A DNA stretch of 64,000 nt from Streptomyces aureoverticillatus. Its GTDB lineage: Bacteria; Actinomycetota; Actinomycetes; Streptomycetales; Streptomycetaceae. Positions within the stretch are counted from its first letter, which is position 1; every line of letters starts with the position of its first letter. The stretch covers positions 107,310-171,309 of the forward strand of contig NZ_BMSY01000016.1 in NCBI RefSeq assembly GCF_014649395.1, in the 5' to 3' direction. The notes beneath the pieces were generated by a model. That model worked only from the letters and a program-made list of their open reading frames with translations, searched no databases and was not told the origin of the DNA. Position numbers and translations under genes: made by a program. Below are positions 43,519 through 52,335 of this stretch, piece after piece.

Positions 43519-45426
43519 ATGAGCATGGAGACCACAGCCTGGACCCAACTGCACAGCGTCATGAACGCCGAGCAGGAACGCCGACCCTTCGCCCGCGCCA
43601 CGCTGCGCCGCATCGCGGCCTTCGCGCGCCCGCACCGCCGCCGCATCATCCACTTCGTCCTCCTCGGCGTCGTGACCGCCCTGCTGGCCGTGGCTACCCC
43701 CGTTCTCGCCGGGCGTGTCGTGAACGCGATCGTGACCGGTGCGGAGTCCTCGACCGTCGTCCGGTACGCGCTCCTCATCGCCGCCATCGCGATCGCCGAA
43801 GCGGGCCTGGGGCTGCTCAGCCGCTGGCTGTCGGCGAACCTGGGCGAGAGCCTGATCCTCGACCTGCGCACCGCCGTCTTCGACCACGTGCAGCGCATGC
43901 CCGTCGCCTTCTTCACCCGCACCCGCACCGGCGCGCTCGTCAGCCGCCTCAACAACGACGTCATCGGCGCGCAGCGGGCGTTCAGCAACACGCTGTCCGG
44001 AGTGGTGTCCAACCTGGTCACGCTCGTGCTGACCCTCGCCGTGATGCTCGCGCTGTCCTGGCAGATCACGCTGCTCGCGCTGGTGCTCCTTCCGGTGTTC
44101 GTGGTGCCCGCGCGGCGCATGGGCACCCGGATGGCCCGGCTGCAGCGCGAGGCCGCGCACCACAACGCCGCGATGGGCACCCGCATGACGGAGCGGTTCT
44201 CGGCGCCCGGCGCCACCCTCATCAAGCTGTTCGGCCGCCCGGCCGACGAGTCCGCGGAGTTCGCGGCCCGGGCGCGCCGGGTGCGGGACATCGGCGTACG
44301 CACCGCCATGGCGCAGTCGGCCTTCATCACCGCCCTGACCCTGGTGTCCGCGCTCGCCCTCGCCCTTGTCTACGGCCTCGGCGGGTACTTCGCGCTCGAA
44401 GGGACGCTGGAGGCGGGCGCCGTCGTGTCGCTCGCGCTGCTCCTGACCCGTCTGTACGCGCCGCTGACCGCCCTGGCCGGCGCCCGGGTCGAGGTGATGA
44501 GCGCCCTGGTGAGCTTCGAGCGGGTCTTCGAAGTTCTCGACCTGAAGCCGCTGATCGACGAGAAGCCCGAGGCGCGGAGCGTGCCCGACGGGCCGGTGGC
44601 CGTCGAGTTCGAGGACGTCCGCTTCGGCTACCCGTCCGCCGACAAGGTCTCCCTCGCCTCCCTGGAGGAAGTCGCGTCGCTGGACGGCCGCGGCGGCGAC
44701 GAGGTGCTGCACGGCCTCTCCTTCCGGGCCGAGCCCGGGCAGACCGTGGCGCTCGTCGGCTCCTCCGGCGCGGGCAAGTCGACGATCGCGCAACTGCTGC
44801 CGCGGCTGTACGACGCCGACTCCGGGGTCGTACGGGTCGGCGGCGAGGACGTGCGCGACCTGGCCGCCGAGTCGCTGCGCGACACCATCGGCATGGTCAC
44901 GCAGGACGGCCACCTCTTCCACGAGTCGGTGCGCGCCAACCTGCTGCTCGCCCGGCCCGGCGCGAGCGAGGACGAGCTGTGGGACGTGCTGCGGCGGGCC
45001 CGCCTCGACGACCTCGTGCGGTCGCTGCCGGACGGGCTCGACACGGTGGTCGGCGAGCGCGGGTACCGGCTCTCGGGCGGTGAGCGGCAGCGCATGACCA
45101 TCGCGCGGCTGCTGCTCGCCCGGCAGCGGGTGGTGATCCTCGACGAGGCCACCGCCCACCTGGACAACACGTCCGAGGCCGCGGTGCAGGAGGCGCTCGC
45201 GGAGGCCCTGGCGGAGCGCACCGCCGTGGTCATCGCCCACCGCCTGTCGACGGTGCGGGCGGCCGACCAGATCCTCGTCGTGGAGGCCGGGCGGATCGTG
45301 GAGCGCGGGACGCACGACGAACTCCTCGCGGTCGACGGGCGGTACGCGGAGCTGTACCGGACGCAGTTCGCGGGGAAGGGCGAGGCGGGTGCGGGTGCGA
45401 CCGAGGAGGTTGTCGTGGCTGCCTAG
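43519..45426 (+). CDS. ABC exporter (half-transporter), probable SoxR target
   Basis: Predicted 635-residue export ABC protein. The membrane domain (about 30-330) has six helices, and the ATPase carries Walker A VGSSGAGKST, signature LSGGERQRM, Walker B VVILDEATAHLDNT and H-loop AHRLSTV. An extra about 25-residue insert (PSADKVSLASLEEVASLDGR) precedes Walker A. The SoxR-box promoter places the transcript start at the ATG at 43519, so I choose that start and a leaderless mRNA; GTG 43510 would lie within the -10 element. Members of the S. coelicolor SoxR regulon include ABC exporters of this type. Export of redox-cycling compounds is the likely role. Confidence 0.9.
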   Translation: MSMETTAWTQLHSVMNAEQERRPFARATLRRIAAFARPHRRRIIHFVLLGVVTALLAVATPVLAGRVVNAIVTGAESSTVVRYALLIAAIAIAEAGLGLLSRWLSANLGESLILDLRTAVFDHVQRMPVAFFTRTRTGALVSRLNNDVIGAQRAFSNTLSGVVSNLVTLVLTLAVMLALSWQITLLALVLLPVFVVPARRMGTRMARLQREAAHHNAAMGTRMTERFSAPGATLIKLFGRPADESAEFAARARRVRDIGVRTAMAQSAFITALTLVSALALALVYGLGGYFALEGTLEAGAVVSLALLLTRLYAPLTALAGARVEVMSALVSFERVFEVLDLKPLIDEKPEARSVPDGPVAVEFEDVRFGYPSADKVSLASLEEVASLDGRGGDEVLHGLSFRAEPGQTVALVGSSGAGKSTIAQLLPRLYDADSGVVRVGGEDVRDLAAESLRDTIGMVTQDGHLFHESVRANLLLARPGASEDELWDVLRRARLDDLVRSLPDGLDTVVGERGYRLSGGERQRMTIARLLLARQRVVILDEATAHLDNTSEAAVQEALAEALAERTAVVIAHRLSTVRAADQILVVEAGRIVERGTHDELLAVDGRYAELYRTQFAGKGEAGAGATEEVVVAA

Positions 45427-45619
45427 GAGAGGTGGTTCGGGCGAGCCGGTGGGGTGGGCGGGTCGGATGGTGGCCCGCCCGCCGGGCATGGCACTCTGGT
45501 TGCAGTGGTCAGCGTGCAGTACTGCACATGGAGTGCGGGCGGTACCGCACGCCCCTGTGCGGCACTGCCCGCACAGGGACGTACGGGCAGTGCCGCACAG
45601 CGAGTGGGAGAGGACCGTC
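45427..45619. promoter_or_regulatory. palindrome array upstream of a TetR gene
   Basis: GTGCAGTACTGCAC (45514-45527) is a perfect 14-bp palindrome. GTGCGGGCGGTACCGCAC has GTGC/GCAC ends (about 45533-45550). CTGTGCGGCACTGCC (45555-45569) and GGCAGTGCCGCACAG (45586-45600) are exact inverted copies, 16 bases apart. All share GTGC...GCAC-like halves, as expected for a multimeric repressor site controlling the next gene and perhaps the exporter. Confidence 0.7.
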
Positions 45620-46195
45620 ATGCGACAGAACCCGGCCAGGCGTACCGCGCTCCTGGACGCCGCGATCGAGGTGCTCGCGCGCGAGGGGTCCCGCGGACTC
45701 ACGCTGCGGGCGCTGGACACGCAGGCGGAGGTGCCCAAGGGCACCGCGAGCAACTACTTCCCCCACCGCGCGGAGCTCCTCGCGCAGGTCATGCGGCGGA
45801 TCCTGGAGCGGCTCACCCCGGAGGACGCGGCACTCGCCGACACCATGAGCGAGGCGCCGTCCATGGAGCTGGTCGTGACGCTCCTGAAGCAGCTCGTCGA
45901 GCGGACGCGGGCCGACCGCAGCAGCCACCTCGCGCTGCTCGAACTGCGCCTGGAGGCCACCCGCCGCCCCGAACTGCACGCCGAACTCACCACGTTCATG
46001 ACCGAGCAGCTCGAAGCCAACATCGACTTCCACCTGGGCGCGCACCTGCCCGGCGACCGCACCGGCGTCGTGCTGCTCTACCTCGCCATGCTGGGCCTGA
46101 TCGTGGACGACCTGACGGTGCCCGACCTGCTCGCGCCGTTCTCGACCGACAAGCTCATCGAGGAACTGACCCGGCGGGTGCTGCGCGCAGTGTGA
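45620..46195 (+). CDS. TetR-family repressor
   Basis: Predicted 191-residue regulator. The TetR helix-turn-helix is at about 9-55: ALLDAAIEVLAREGSRGLTL, then EVPKGTASNYFPHRAELLAQ. The C-terminal half is a TetR ligand domain of unknown specificity. GGGAGAGGA precedes the ATG, and an array of palindromes lies 20-106 bases upstream, suggesting autorepression. It is 193 bases downstream of the SoxR-box exporter on the same strand. Its 3' end overlaps the convergent phosphopantetheinyl transferase gene by 41 bases. Confidence 0.9.
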   Translation: MRQNPARRTALLDAAIEVLAREGSRGLTLRALDTQAEVPKGTASNYFPHRAELLAQVMRRILERLTPEDAALADTMSEAPSMELVVTLLKQLVERTRADRSSHLALLELRLEATRRPELHAELTTFMTEQLEANIDFHLGAHLPGDRTGVVLLYLAMLGLIVDDLTVPDLLAPFSTDKLIEELTRRVLRAV

Positions 46196-46970
46196 TCGCG
46201 GTGAGCACCAGGCCGTCCCGCTCCAACCAGCGGCCGGTGAGCTCCTGCGGGAAGCCCCGATCGTGTACGGAGGGAAGGATCCGCGCGGTGAAGGTCCCCG
46301 TGGCCGAGTCCGCGCGCCAGTCCGGGGCCGCGACCGCGTGCAAGTCCCGGCCCGCGCCCGTGTCCGCCTCCGCCGACCGGTGGAAGACGATGTCGGCCTC
46401 CTCGAACCCGAGGGGTGCGCGCATCAGCGGATACCACGTCTTGTAGACGCTCTCCTTGGCGCTGAACAGCAGGCGATCCCAGGGCACCGCGGGCCACCGG
46501 GCCAGCTGTTCGCCCACCCGCCGCCGCTCCGCGGGCAGCGCCACCGCCTCCAGTACGCCCTCGGGGAGCGGCCCGCCGGGCTCGGCGTCGATGCCGACCG
46601 ACCGGACGTGGACGGCACGGGCGACGGCGGCGGCGCGGTAGCCCTCGCAGTGCGTGATGCTGCCGACGACCGAAGCGGGCCACCGCGGACTGCCCTTGGC
46701 GTCGGGGAGGATCGACGCGGCGGGCCGGCCGAGGTCCTCCAGGGCGCGGTGCGCGCAGTGGCGGCCGGTGGTGAACTCGCGGCGCCGGCTCTCCACCGAC
46801 CGCGCGATCAGGGCCTCTTCGTCCGGGTGCAGGACGATGCCGTCCGGGTCGCCCCAGGACTCGCGGCAGACGACGTCTTCGGGCACGATCCGCGCCAGCA
46901 GAGCCGTCGGGGCGGCGTCGGGGTGCGGCGCCGCGGGGCGCGTACCGCCGTGCCGGACACCGGTGTTCAC
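46155..46970 (-). CDS. 4'-phosphopantetheinyl transferase (Sfp type)
   Basis: Predicted 271-residue enzyme that moves phosphopantetheine from CoA to carrier proteins, making PKS/NRPS carriers active. The magnesium-binding motif VGIDAEP (about 125-131; Asp128, Glu130) and FSAKESVYKTWYPL (about 169-182; Glu173) are intact. RRREFTTGRHCAHRALEDLG and KGSPRWP are the CoA-site motifs. The layout matches the Streptomyces EntD-like branch. The GTG overlaps the glycosyltransferase stop (GTGA). It lies 10 kb from the PKS and may serve it. Confidence 0.92.
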   Translation of the reverse strand: MNTGVRHGGTRPAAPHPDAAPTALLARIVPEDVVCRESWGDPDGIVLHPDEEALIARSVESRRREFTTGRHCAHRALEDLGRPAASILPDAKGSPRWPASVVGSITHCEGYRAAAVARAVHVRSVGIDAEPGGPLPEGVLEAVALPAERRRVGEQLARWPAVPWDRLLFSAKESVYKTWYPLMRAPLGFEEADIVFHRSAEADTGAGRDLHAVAAPDWRADSATGTFTARILPSVHDRGFPQELTGRWLERDGLVLTAITLRAAPAGSVPR

Positions 46971-48241
46971 GGCGTGCCCTCCTTCTCCCGCTCCTCGGCT
47001 TCTCCCCTTTCCCCCTTCGCCCCGTCCTCTCGCTCTCGCGCGAACGAGGCGGCCATGCCCCTCGGCCGCCCGGGCAGGGGGAGGTAGACCAGCAGCTCGG
47101 TGGCGACGAAGCGGAGGACGAAGGTCGTGAGCAGCGCCAGGGCGGTGGCGGGGAGCACAGCGACCCCCATGCCGTCGACCAGCAGCGCGATCAGCGGGAT
47201 GCGCAGCACCAGGTCGGCGTTGGCCAGCAGCGCGAACCGGCCGAGGCGGTCGGCCCAGTGGCGGTGTCCGCGCCGGTCGCGGAAGAGCAGCAGGTCGATG
47301 AAGAGGAAGTTCCACAGCACGCCGAACTGGTTGGCCACGATCTCGGCCGGCAGATAGTGCAGGCCCAGGGCCGTGAGCGCGGCGAGGGCGCACAGGTTCG
47401 GCAGGAAGCCGGTCAGGCCGATGAGGCCGAACACCACCATCCGGGCCACCGGGGTCGCGGTGCGCAGCGACACCAGGTGCGCGAGGAATCGCAGCCCCTC
47501 GCGCACGGTCGACTTCGACTCGCCCGCGTACCGCTCCTGGAAGGAGAACGGCACCTCGGCGACCGTGCGCGGGCGGCAGCGGATGGCCAGCTCGAGCAGG
47601 ATCTTGTAGCCGAGCGGCTTGAGGATGTCGGCGTGGGCGTGCACCGTGCTGCGGCGGATCGCGAAGAAGCCGCTCATGGGGTCGCTGATGCCGCGCAGCG
47701 CCGAGGGGAAGAGCCCCTTCGTCACCAGCGTCGAGGTGCGCGACACCGCGACGCGGTAGCGGCCGGAGAGACCGGCGTGGCTGCCGCCGCCCGCGTACCG
47801 GCTGGCGACCACGAGGTCGGCCCGCGCGCGGCGCCCCGTCTCCACCAGTTCGGGCATCAGGGAAGGCGGGTGCTGGAGGTCGGCGTCCATGACGACGATC
47901 CACTCCGACGCGGCGGACTTGAGGCCCTCGACCACGGCGCCGCTCAGGCCGCCGGTCGCCACCTCGCGGTGGATGACGTTCACGGGGAACGGGCAGGTGA
48001 GGGCGGCGCGTTCGATGGCGGCCGGGGTGTCGTCGGTGCTGTCGTCGACGAACAGCGCCTCGCAGTCCAGGTGCGCGGGCAGGGCGGCGGCGAGCCGCGT
48101 CAGCAACTCCTCGACGTTCCCGGCCTCGTTGAAGGTCGGGATGATCACGGTGACGGTGGTGCGCGCGTCACCGGGTGCCCCTTCGGGGGCGGCACGACCA
48201 TGGCCGTCGGTCTCCTCGGCGCCGGGGCCGGACACGGTCAT
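46967..48241 (-). CDS. GT2 glycosyltransferase with GtrA-like membrane domain
   Basis: Predicted 424-residue enzyme. The N-terminal GT-A domain (about 30-260) resembles polyprenol-phosphate mannosyltransferases: VTVIIPTFNEAGNVEELLTR, then VVMDADLQHPP (DXD). A C-terminal GtrA-like four-helix domain follows (VVFGLIGLTGFLPNLCALAA, then LVLRIPLIALLVDGMGVAVL). Transfer of a sugar to a polyprenyl phosphate at the membrane is likely. The last 25 residues are charged. It is translationally coupled to the following phosphopantetheinyl transferase by GTGA; why these two are paired is unclear. Confidence 0.9.
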   Translation of the reverse strand: MTVSGPGAEETDGHGRAAPEGAPGDARTTVTVIIPTFNEAGNVEELLTRLAAALPAHLDCEALFVDDSTDDTPAAIERAALTCPFPVNVIHREVATGGLSGAVVEGLKSAASEWIVVMDADLQHPPSLMPELVETGRRARADLVVASRYAGGGSHAGLSGRYRVAVSRTSTLVTKGLFPSALRGISDPMSGFFAIRRSTVHAHADILKPLGYKILLELAIRCRPRTVAEVPFSFQERYAGESKSTVREGLRFLAHLVSLRTATPVARMVVFGLIGLTGFLPNLCALAALTALGLHYLPAEIVANQFGVLWNFLFIDLLLFRDRRGHRHWADRLGRFALLANADLVLRIPLIALLVDGMGVAVLPATALALLTTFVLRFVATELLVYLPLPGRPRGMAASFAREREDGAKGERGEAEEREKEGTP

Positions 48242-49429
48242 CGGGGCACGCTCCCGGGGCGGGGTGCGCTCGCTCGGGTGTGAATTCTCGCCATGGTCGT
48301 CCTCTACGGGTCTGCGCGGGTGCGCGTCACGTCGGCATGCCCGGTCCGGCGGTGGCCGGTGGCGGGCGGTGAACCTGTCTGCTGTGCCTGTCTGCTGTGC
48401 ACGTGGAAGGAGAGCCGCGTCCCGGGAGGATCACGGATGGCTGCCCGCTGCCGGAGGCTATCCGCGGCGTGTGCCTCTCTCCACCCCTATCCGTCCCCTA
48501 GGGCTTGTCCGATGGGTCAGCCCGGTCGGTCCGGCCGGGCCCCGGGGCGTAACCGACGGGTCCGGCCGAGCCCCCGCAGACTTGCGGTCCGGTCACCCGC
48601 CATGAATTTGAGCGTGGCTCGAAACGGCGGCGTAACAATGTGACGCATCTGGCAGTGCCGGGATGTGTACGCACCGACCCGCGGGGCAACTTCGAGGGGC
48701 GCCGCCGCCGGGCTGTGTCGGGTGCGCCCGAACGCCTTGGACTTCCTTGGGGAATTTTGCCGTCAAATTGCCATTGGATTGTGTTCAGTTCACCGGTTGG
48801 GCAACTTCCGGAGGGGCTCAGGCCGACGCGAACGCCTAACGCATCCTTAACGGCATCGCCCGTCGGAGGGCCATGCGAGGGCTCGGCAGGGCATCGAGGG
48901 GGAGCGCGGAGCGACCTCCGGGCGGGAGGCGGCGGGGTGATCCACGGCCCGACAGGCGTGCGGCCAGGCGGTGTTGGGAAGGGGTGTGGGACGGAGTGAC
49001 CCGGCTCGTGGGGCCCGCGAATGGCCGTGTGGCCAGGGGGGTTTCCGGACAGGATGGCTTGATGATCTCCGAGTGCCGACCGCGTGGCCGGTTCGGCTTC
49101 ACCTTTCTTTCAATTGGAATTTAGAGTTCCGGATGTGGCGGCCCGCGGCGTCTGGCCCAATACCACATCCTGGGCCGGAGTGGGGAGGGCTGAACGTTGC
49201 GAGTCATCGTGGATTTGGGGGGTGGGCTCGCTTCTTTCGGGGCTACCTCGTCGTCAAGATTCAGTCATAGTTGTGTTGTTGCTCGGGGGCTGTGAGAAGC
49301 CGGACGGGATATCAGGAATATGCCCTGGTATCCTGCAAAGCGGCTCCAGTGGTTACTTGTTGAGTGCGTTTTGCGAATAAGGCGCCCAGGGCAGTTTGCG
49401 ATAATTTCTTACGGGGAGGAAACCGCACT
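48242..49429. other. 1.2-kb region without a convincing gene, border of the PKS cluster
   Basis: Short open frames exist on both strands (up to about 120 codons) but lack ribosome sites, codon bias or familiar motifs. CCTGTCTGCTGTG is directly repeated near 48377-48403. TTGGGGAATTTTGCCG (48747-48762) faintly resembles the PAS-LuxR box. Several AT-richer patches (48750-48800, 49100-49130, 49250-49400) are unusual for this genome and suit promoters of the LAL gene and perhaps a small RNA. Confidence 0.5.
49307..49333. promoter_or_regulatory. inverted repeat upstream of the LAL gene
   Basis: GGATATCAGG (49307-49316) and CCTGGTATCC (49324-49333) are inverted repeats with one mismatch, in an AT-rich patch 97 bases before the LAL ATG. 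A possible regulator site. Confidence 0.5.
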
Positions 49430-52267
49430 ATGAGCCTGGTCGAGCGAGTCGATGAATGGGCTCTCTTGGAGGAGGTTCTGGGGAACAGCGCCGACCGGCC
49501 TTCCCAAGTCGTCGTGGTGAGAGGGCCGGTGGCCACCGGCAAGAGCGAGCTCCTGAACGGCGTCGCCGAGCGCGCCGAGGCGCGTGGCCTGACGGTCCTC
49601 AAGGCGACGGGTTTACGAGCGGAGCGCCGGACCCCCATGGCAGTGTTCGGCCAACTGCTCCTGCACACCGACCAAGTGGAGGAGCACGACAGCGGGGCGA
49701 CCGCCCGCGTGGCACGGCTCCTCGACGACGCGCGGTTCACCGCGATGCTGCGCGACCCCGACAGCGAACGGGAGGAACACGTCCGCGCCCACGTCATGCG
49801 GTCACTCACCGCCGCCCTGCACGCCACGGCCGCGGGCCGGCCGCTCGCGATCGTCGTCGACGACGTCCAGTACGCCGACATCCCGTCCCTGCAGTGCCTC
49901 CAGCACGTGATGCGCGAACTGCGGGCGAAGCCGGTGGTGATCGTCCTCGGCCTGCGCACCGGACCGGGCGCCGAACGGCCCATGTTCAGCGCGGAATTGC
50001 TGCGTCACCCGCGCCTGACCCAGCTGCGGCTCGGCACCCTCGGCGAGCGGGCCACGGCCGAGATGCTGCGCGCCCACGTCGACGAGGCCACCGCCCGCCG
50101 TCTCGCCCCCGACGTGCACCGGACCAGCGGCGGCAACCCGCTGCTCATCCGCGCCCTGACCCACGACATCCTCGCCCACCGCCCGACCTCCGACACCGCG
50201 GACACCTCCCTGTCCGCCCTGCACACCCTCACCGTGGGCGACGCCTACCGCCAGTCCGTGCTCAGTTGCCTGCACCGGGGCGACGACGCCGTCCTCGCCG
50301 TGGCCCGGGGCCTGGCGATCCTGGACGACGCCGCGTCCGACGCCGCGCTCGCCGGGCTGCTCGAACTCGACCACGAGACCGTCGCGCTGAGCCGGCGCGC
50401 ACTCGAATCGGCCGGACTCACCCAGGCGGGAACGTTTCGCCATCCGCTGACGAGAACGGCCGTGCTCGACGACCTCACGCGTGCGGACCGGCTCGCCCTG
50501 CACCGCGACGCGGCCGTCCTGCTGCGCCGCAGCGGCGCCGAACCGCCCGTCGTCGCCCGGCACATCGTCGCCACCGGTGAGGTCCCGGACGCCGAATCCC
50601 TCGACGTGCTCTGGGAGACGGCCACCCGCGCCCGGCGCGACGAGGATGTCTCGCTGGCCATCGCCTGCCTCCAACTCGCCGATCAGGCGTGCCCGCGGGG
50701 GGCACGTCGCAGCGAGATCCTGGCCGAACTCACCCGCTGCGTCTGGCGGGTGCGCCCCTCCACCGTCGGCCCCCACCTGAGCGCGCTGCGCGCCGCGTTC
50801 GACGAGGGCTGGCTGAGCGAACAGGCCGTGCCGGTGCTGCTCGCGGGTCTGCTGTGGCAGGGCCGGTTCGACGAGGCCGCCGAGATCGCCCGCAAGTGCC
50901 AGGGCGCCTACGGGGGCGCGTCGGGTTCGTCCGCCGTCGCCGCCTACCTGGCGGCCGGCGGGGTGCGCACCACCTACCCCGCCCTGCGCGAACGCGTCGG
51001 CGCCGACAACTGGCCCGCCGCGCAAGGCCCCGCCGACCTCATGACCGCGCGCGGCTGCGACCCGCGCAGCCGCGCGGGCGCGGCCCTGAACGCCGTACTC
51101 ACCAGAGGCGTCGACCAGCACGCCGCCGACCTGGCGGAGACCGTCCTGCAGGGCACGCCGCTGAGCGACGCCACCCTGGAGGCGCTCACCTGCTCGCTGT
51201 CCACCCTCATCTACTCCGACCGGCTCACCCGGGCCGCGCACTGGTGCGACGCGCTGCTGCGCGAAGCCACCAAGCTCGGCGGGCCGGGCTGGCAGGCGCC
51301 CCTGTCCGCGATCAGAGCCAAGATCGCGCTGCGCCAGGGCAACGCCGTCGACGCCGTCCGCTACGGCGTCAACGCGCTGTCGTGGATGACGCCGCTCGGC
51401 TGGGGCGTGGGCATCGGCTCGGTCCTCGCCACCCTGGTCTCCGCGCACACCGCGATGGGCCAGTACGAGCAGGCCATGACCTACCTGGACCACCACGTCC
51501 CCGAAGCGCTCCCCGAGACCCGCTACGGCCTGGAACTGCTGCACGCGCGCGGCCAGCTCTACGCGGCCACCGGGCGGGTGCGGCCGGCCCTGGACGACTT
51601 CCTCACCTGCGGCGAGCTGATGACGCGCTGGGGCATCGACCAGCCGGCGCTCGTGCCGTGGCGGTCCGCGGCCGCCGAGATGCACCTGCGCACCGGAGGA
51701 GAGTCCGAGGCCGACCGGCTCGTCAAGGAGCAGCTCGCCAAGTGCGGCTCGGGGCAGTCGCGTACACGCGCCCTGACGCTGCGCGTGCTGGCCGAGGTGG
51801 CCGGACTGCGGCGCCACCACCACGCGCTGCACGAGGCGATCGAGGAACTGGAGGAGTGCGAGGACCGCCTGGAACTGGTGCGGGTCCTGGGGGCGCTCAG
51901 CCGCTCCCACCACGCCCTGGGCGAGCTGGGGCAGGCCCGCATGATGGCGCGGCGCGCCTGGCGCATCGCGCGGGACGCCCGGGCCGAGGCGCTCTGCGAA
52001 CACCTGCTGCCCTACAGCGACGGTGAGGTGAGCACGCCCGACCGGCCCGCACGGGACGGGGAGAGCTGCCCCTCGGAGGAACTGACCGACGCCGAGCGGC
52101 GCGTGGCCTCGCTGGCCTCCTTCGGGCACAGCAACCGCGAGATAGCGCGGAAGCTGTTCATCACCGTCAGCACGGTCGAGCAGCATCTGACGCGTGTCTA
52201 CCGGAAGTTGAACGTCTCCCGCCGCAAGGACCTGCCGCACGACCTGCTGGCGGACACGGCGTGCTGA
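49430..52267 (+). CDS. LAL-type LuxR regulator, probable PKS pathway activator, with TTA codon
   Basis: Predicted 945-residue large ATP-binding LuxR (LAL) regulator. The N-terminal AAA/NB-ARC-like domain has Walker A GPVATGKS (32-39) and Walker B AIVVDDVQYAD. The long middle is TPR-like. The C-terminal LuxR helix-turn-helix is at about 885-940: LTDAERRVASLASFGHSNRE, then FITVSTVEQHLTRVYRKLNV. Leu62 is encoded by TTA (49613-49615), which needs the bldA tRNA, so expression is probably tied to development. GGGGAGG lies about 9 bases before the ATG at 49430. LAL proteins commonly activate polyketide clusters, which suits its place beside the PKS. Confidence 0.93.
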   Translation: MSLVERVDEWALLEEVLGNSADRPSQVVVVRGPVATGKSELLNGVAERAEARGLTVLKATGLRAERRTPMAVFGQLLLHTDQVEEHDSGATARVARLLDDARFTAMLRDPDSEREEHVRAHVMRSLTAALHATAAGRPLAIVVDDVQYADIPSLQCLQHVMRELRAKPVVIVLGLRTGPGAERPMFSAELLRHPRLTQLRLGTLGERATAEMLRAHVDEATARRLAPDVHRTSGGNPLLIRALTHDILAHRPTSDTADTSLSALHTLTVGDAYRQSVLSCLHRGDDAVLAVARGLAILDDAASDAALAGLLELDHETVALSRRALESAGLTQAGTFRHPLTRTAVLDDLTRADRLALHRDAAVLLRRSGAEPPVVARHIVATGEVPDAESLDVLWETATRARRDEDVSLAIACLQLADQACPRGARRSEILAELTRCVWRVRPSTVGPHLSALRAAFDEGWLSEQAVPVLLAGLLWQGRFDEAAEIARKCQGAYGGASGSSAVAAYLAAGGVRTTYPALRERVGADNWPAAQGPADLMTARGCDPRSRAGAALNAVLTRGVDQHAADLAETVLQGTPLSDATLEALTCSLSTLIYSDRLTRAAHWCDALLREATKLGGPGWQAPLSAIRAKIALRQGNAVDAVRYGVNALSWMTPLGWGVGIGSVLATLVSAHTAMGQYEQAMTYLDHHVPEALPETRYGLELLHARGQLYAATGRVRPALDDFLTCGELMTRWGIDQPALVPWRSAAAEMHLRTGGESEADRLVKEQLAKCGSGQSRTRALTLRVLAEVAGLRRHHHALHEAIEELEECEDRLELVRVLGALSRSHHALGELGQARMMARRAWRIARDARAEALCEHLLPYSDGEVSTPDRPARDGESCPSEELTDAERRVASLASFGHSNREIARKLFITVSTVEQHLTRVYRKLNVSRRKDLPHDLLADTAC

Positions 52268-52320
52268 ACGGCTGACGGGCGGTGACCGTCCTCGCTCAGG
52301 GGGTGACCTTCCTCCCTGAC

Positions 52321-52335
52321 GGGCGGTGACCGCCC
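52321..52335. terminator. hairpin between convergent genes
   Basis: GGGCGG-TGA-CCGCCC (52321-52335) is a perfect hairpin. The 17-base sequence CTGACGGGCGGTGACCG around it also occurs about 45 bases upstream (52272-52288). It lies between the LAL gene and the convergent degenerate ABC gene. Confidence 0.65.

Noticed and set aside
48398..48643. small proteins in the 48.2-49.4 kb gap
   Set aside because: Candidate frames are Arg/Pro-rich with no family resemblance, and the one with a possible GGGAGG site gives no recognisable product.
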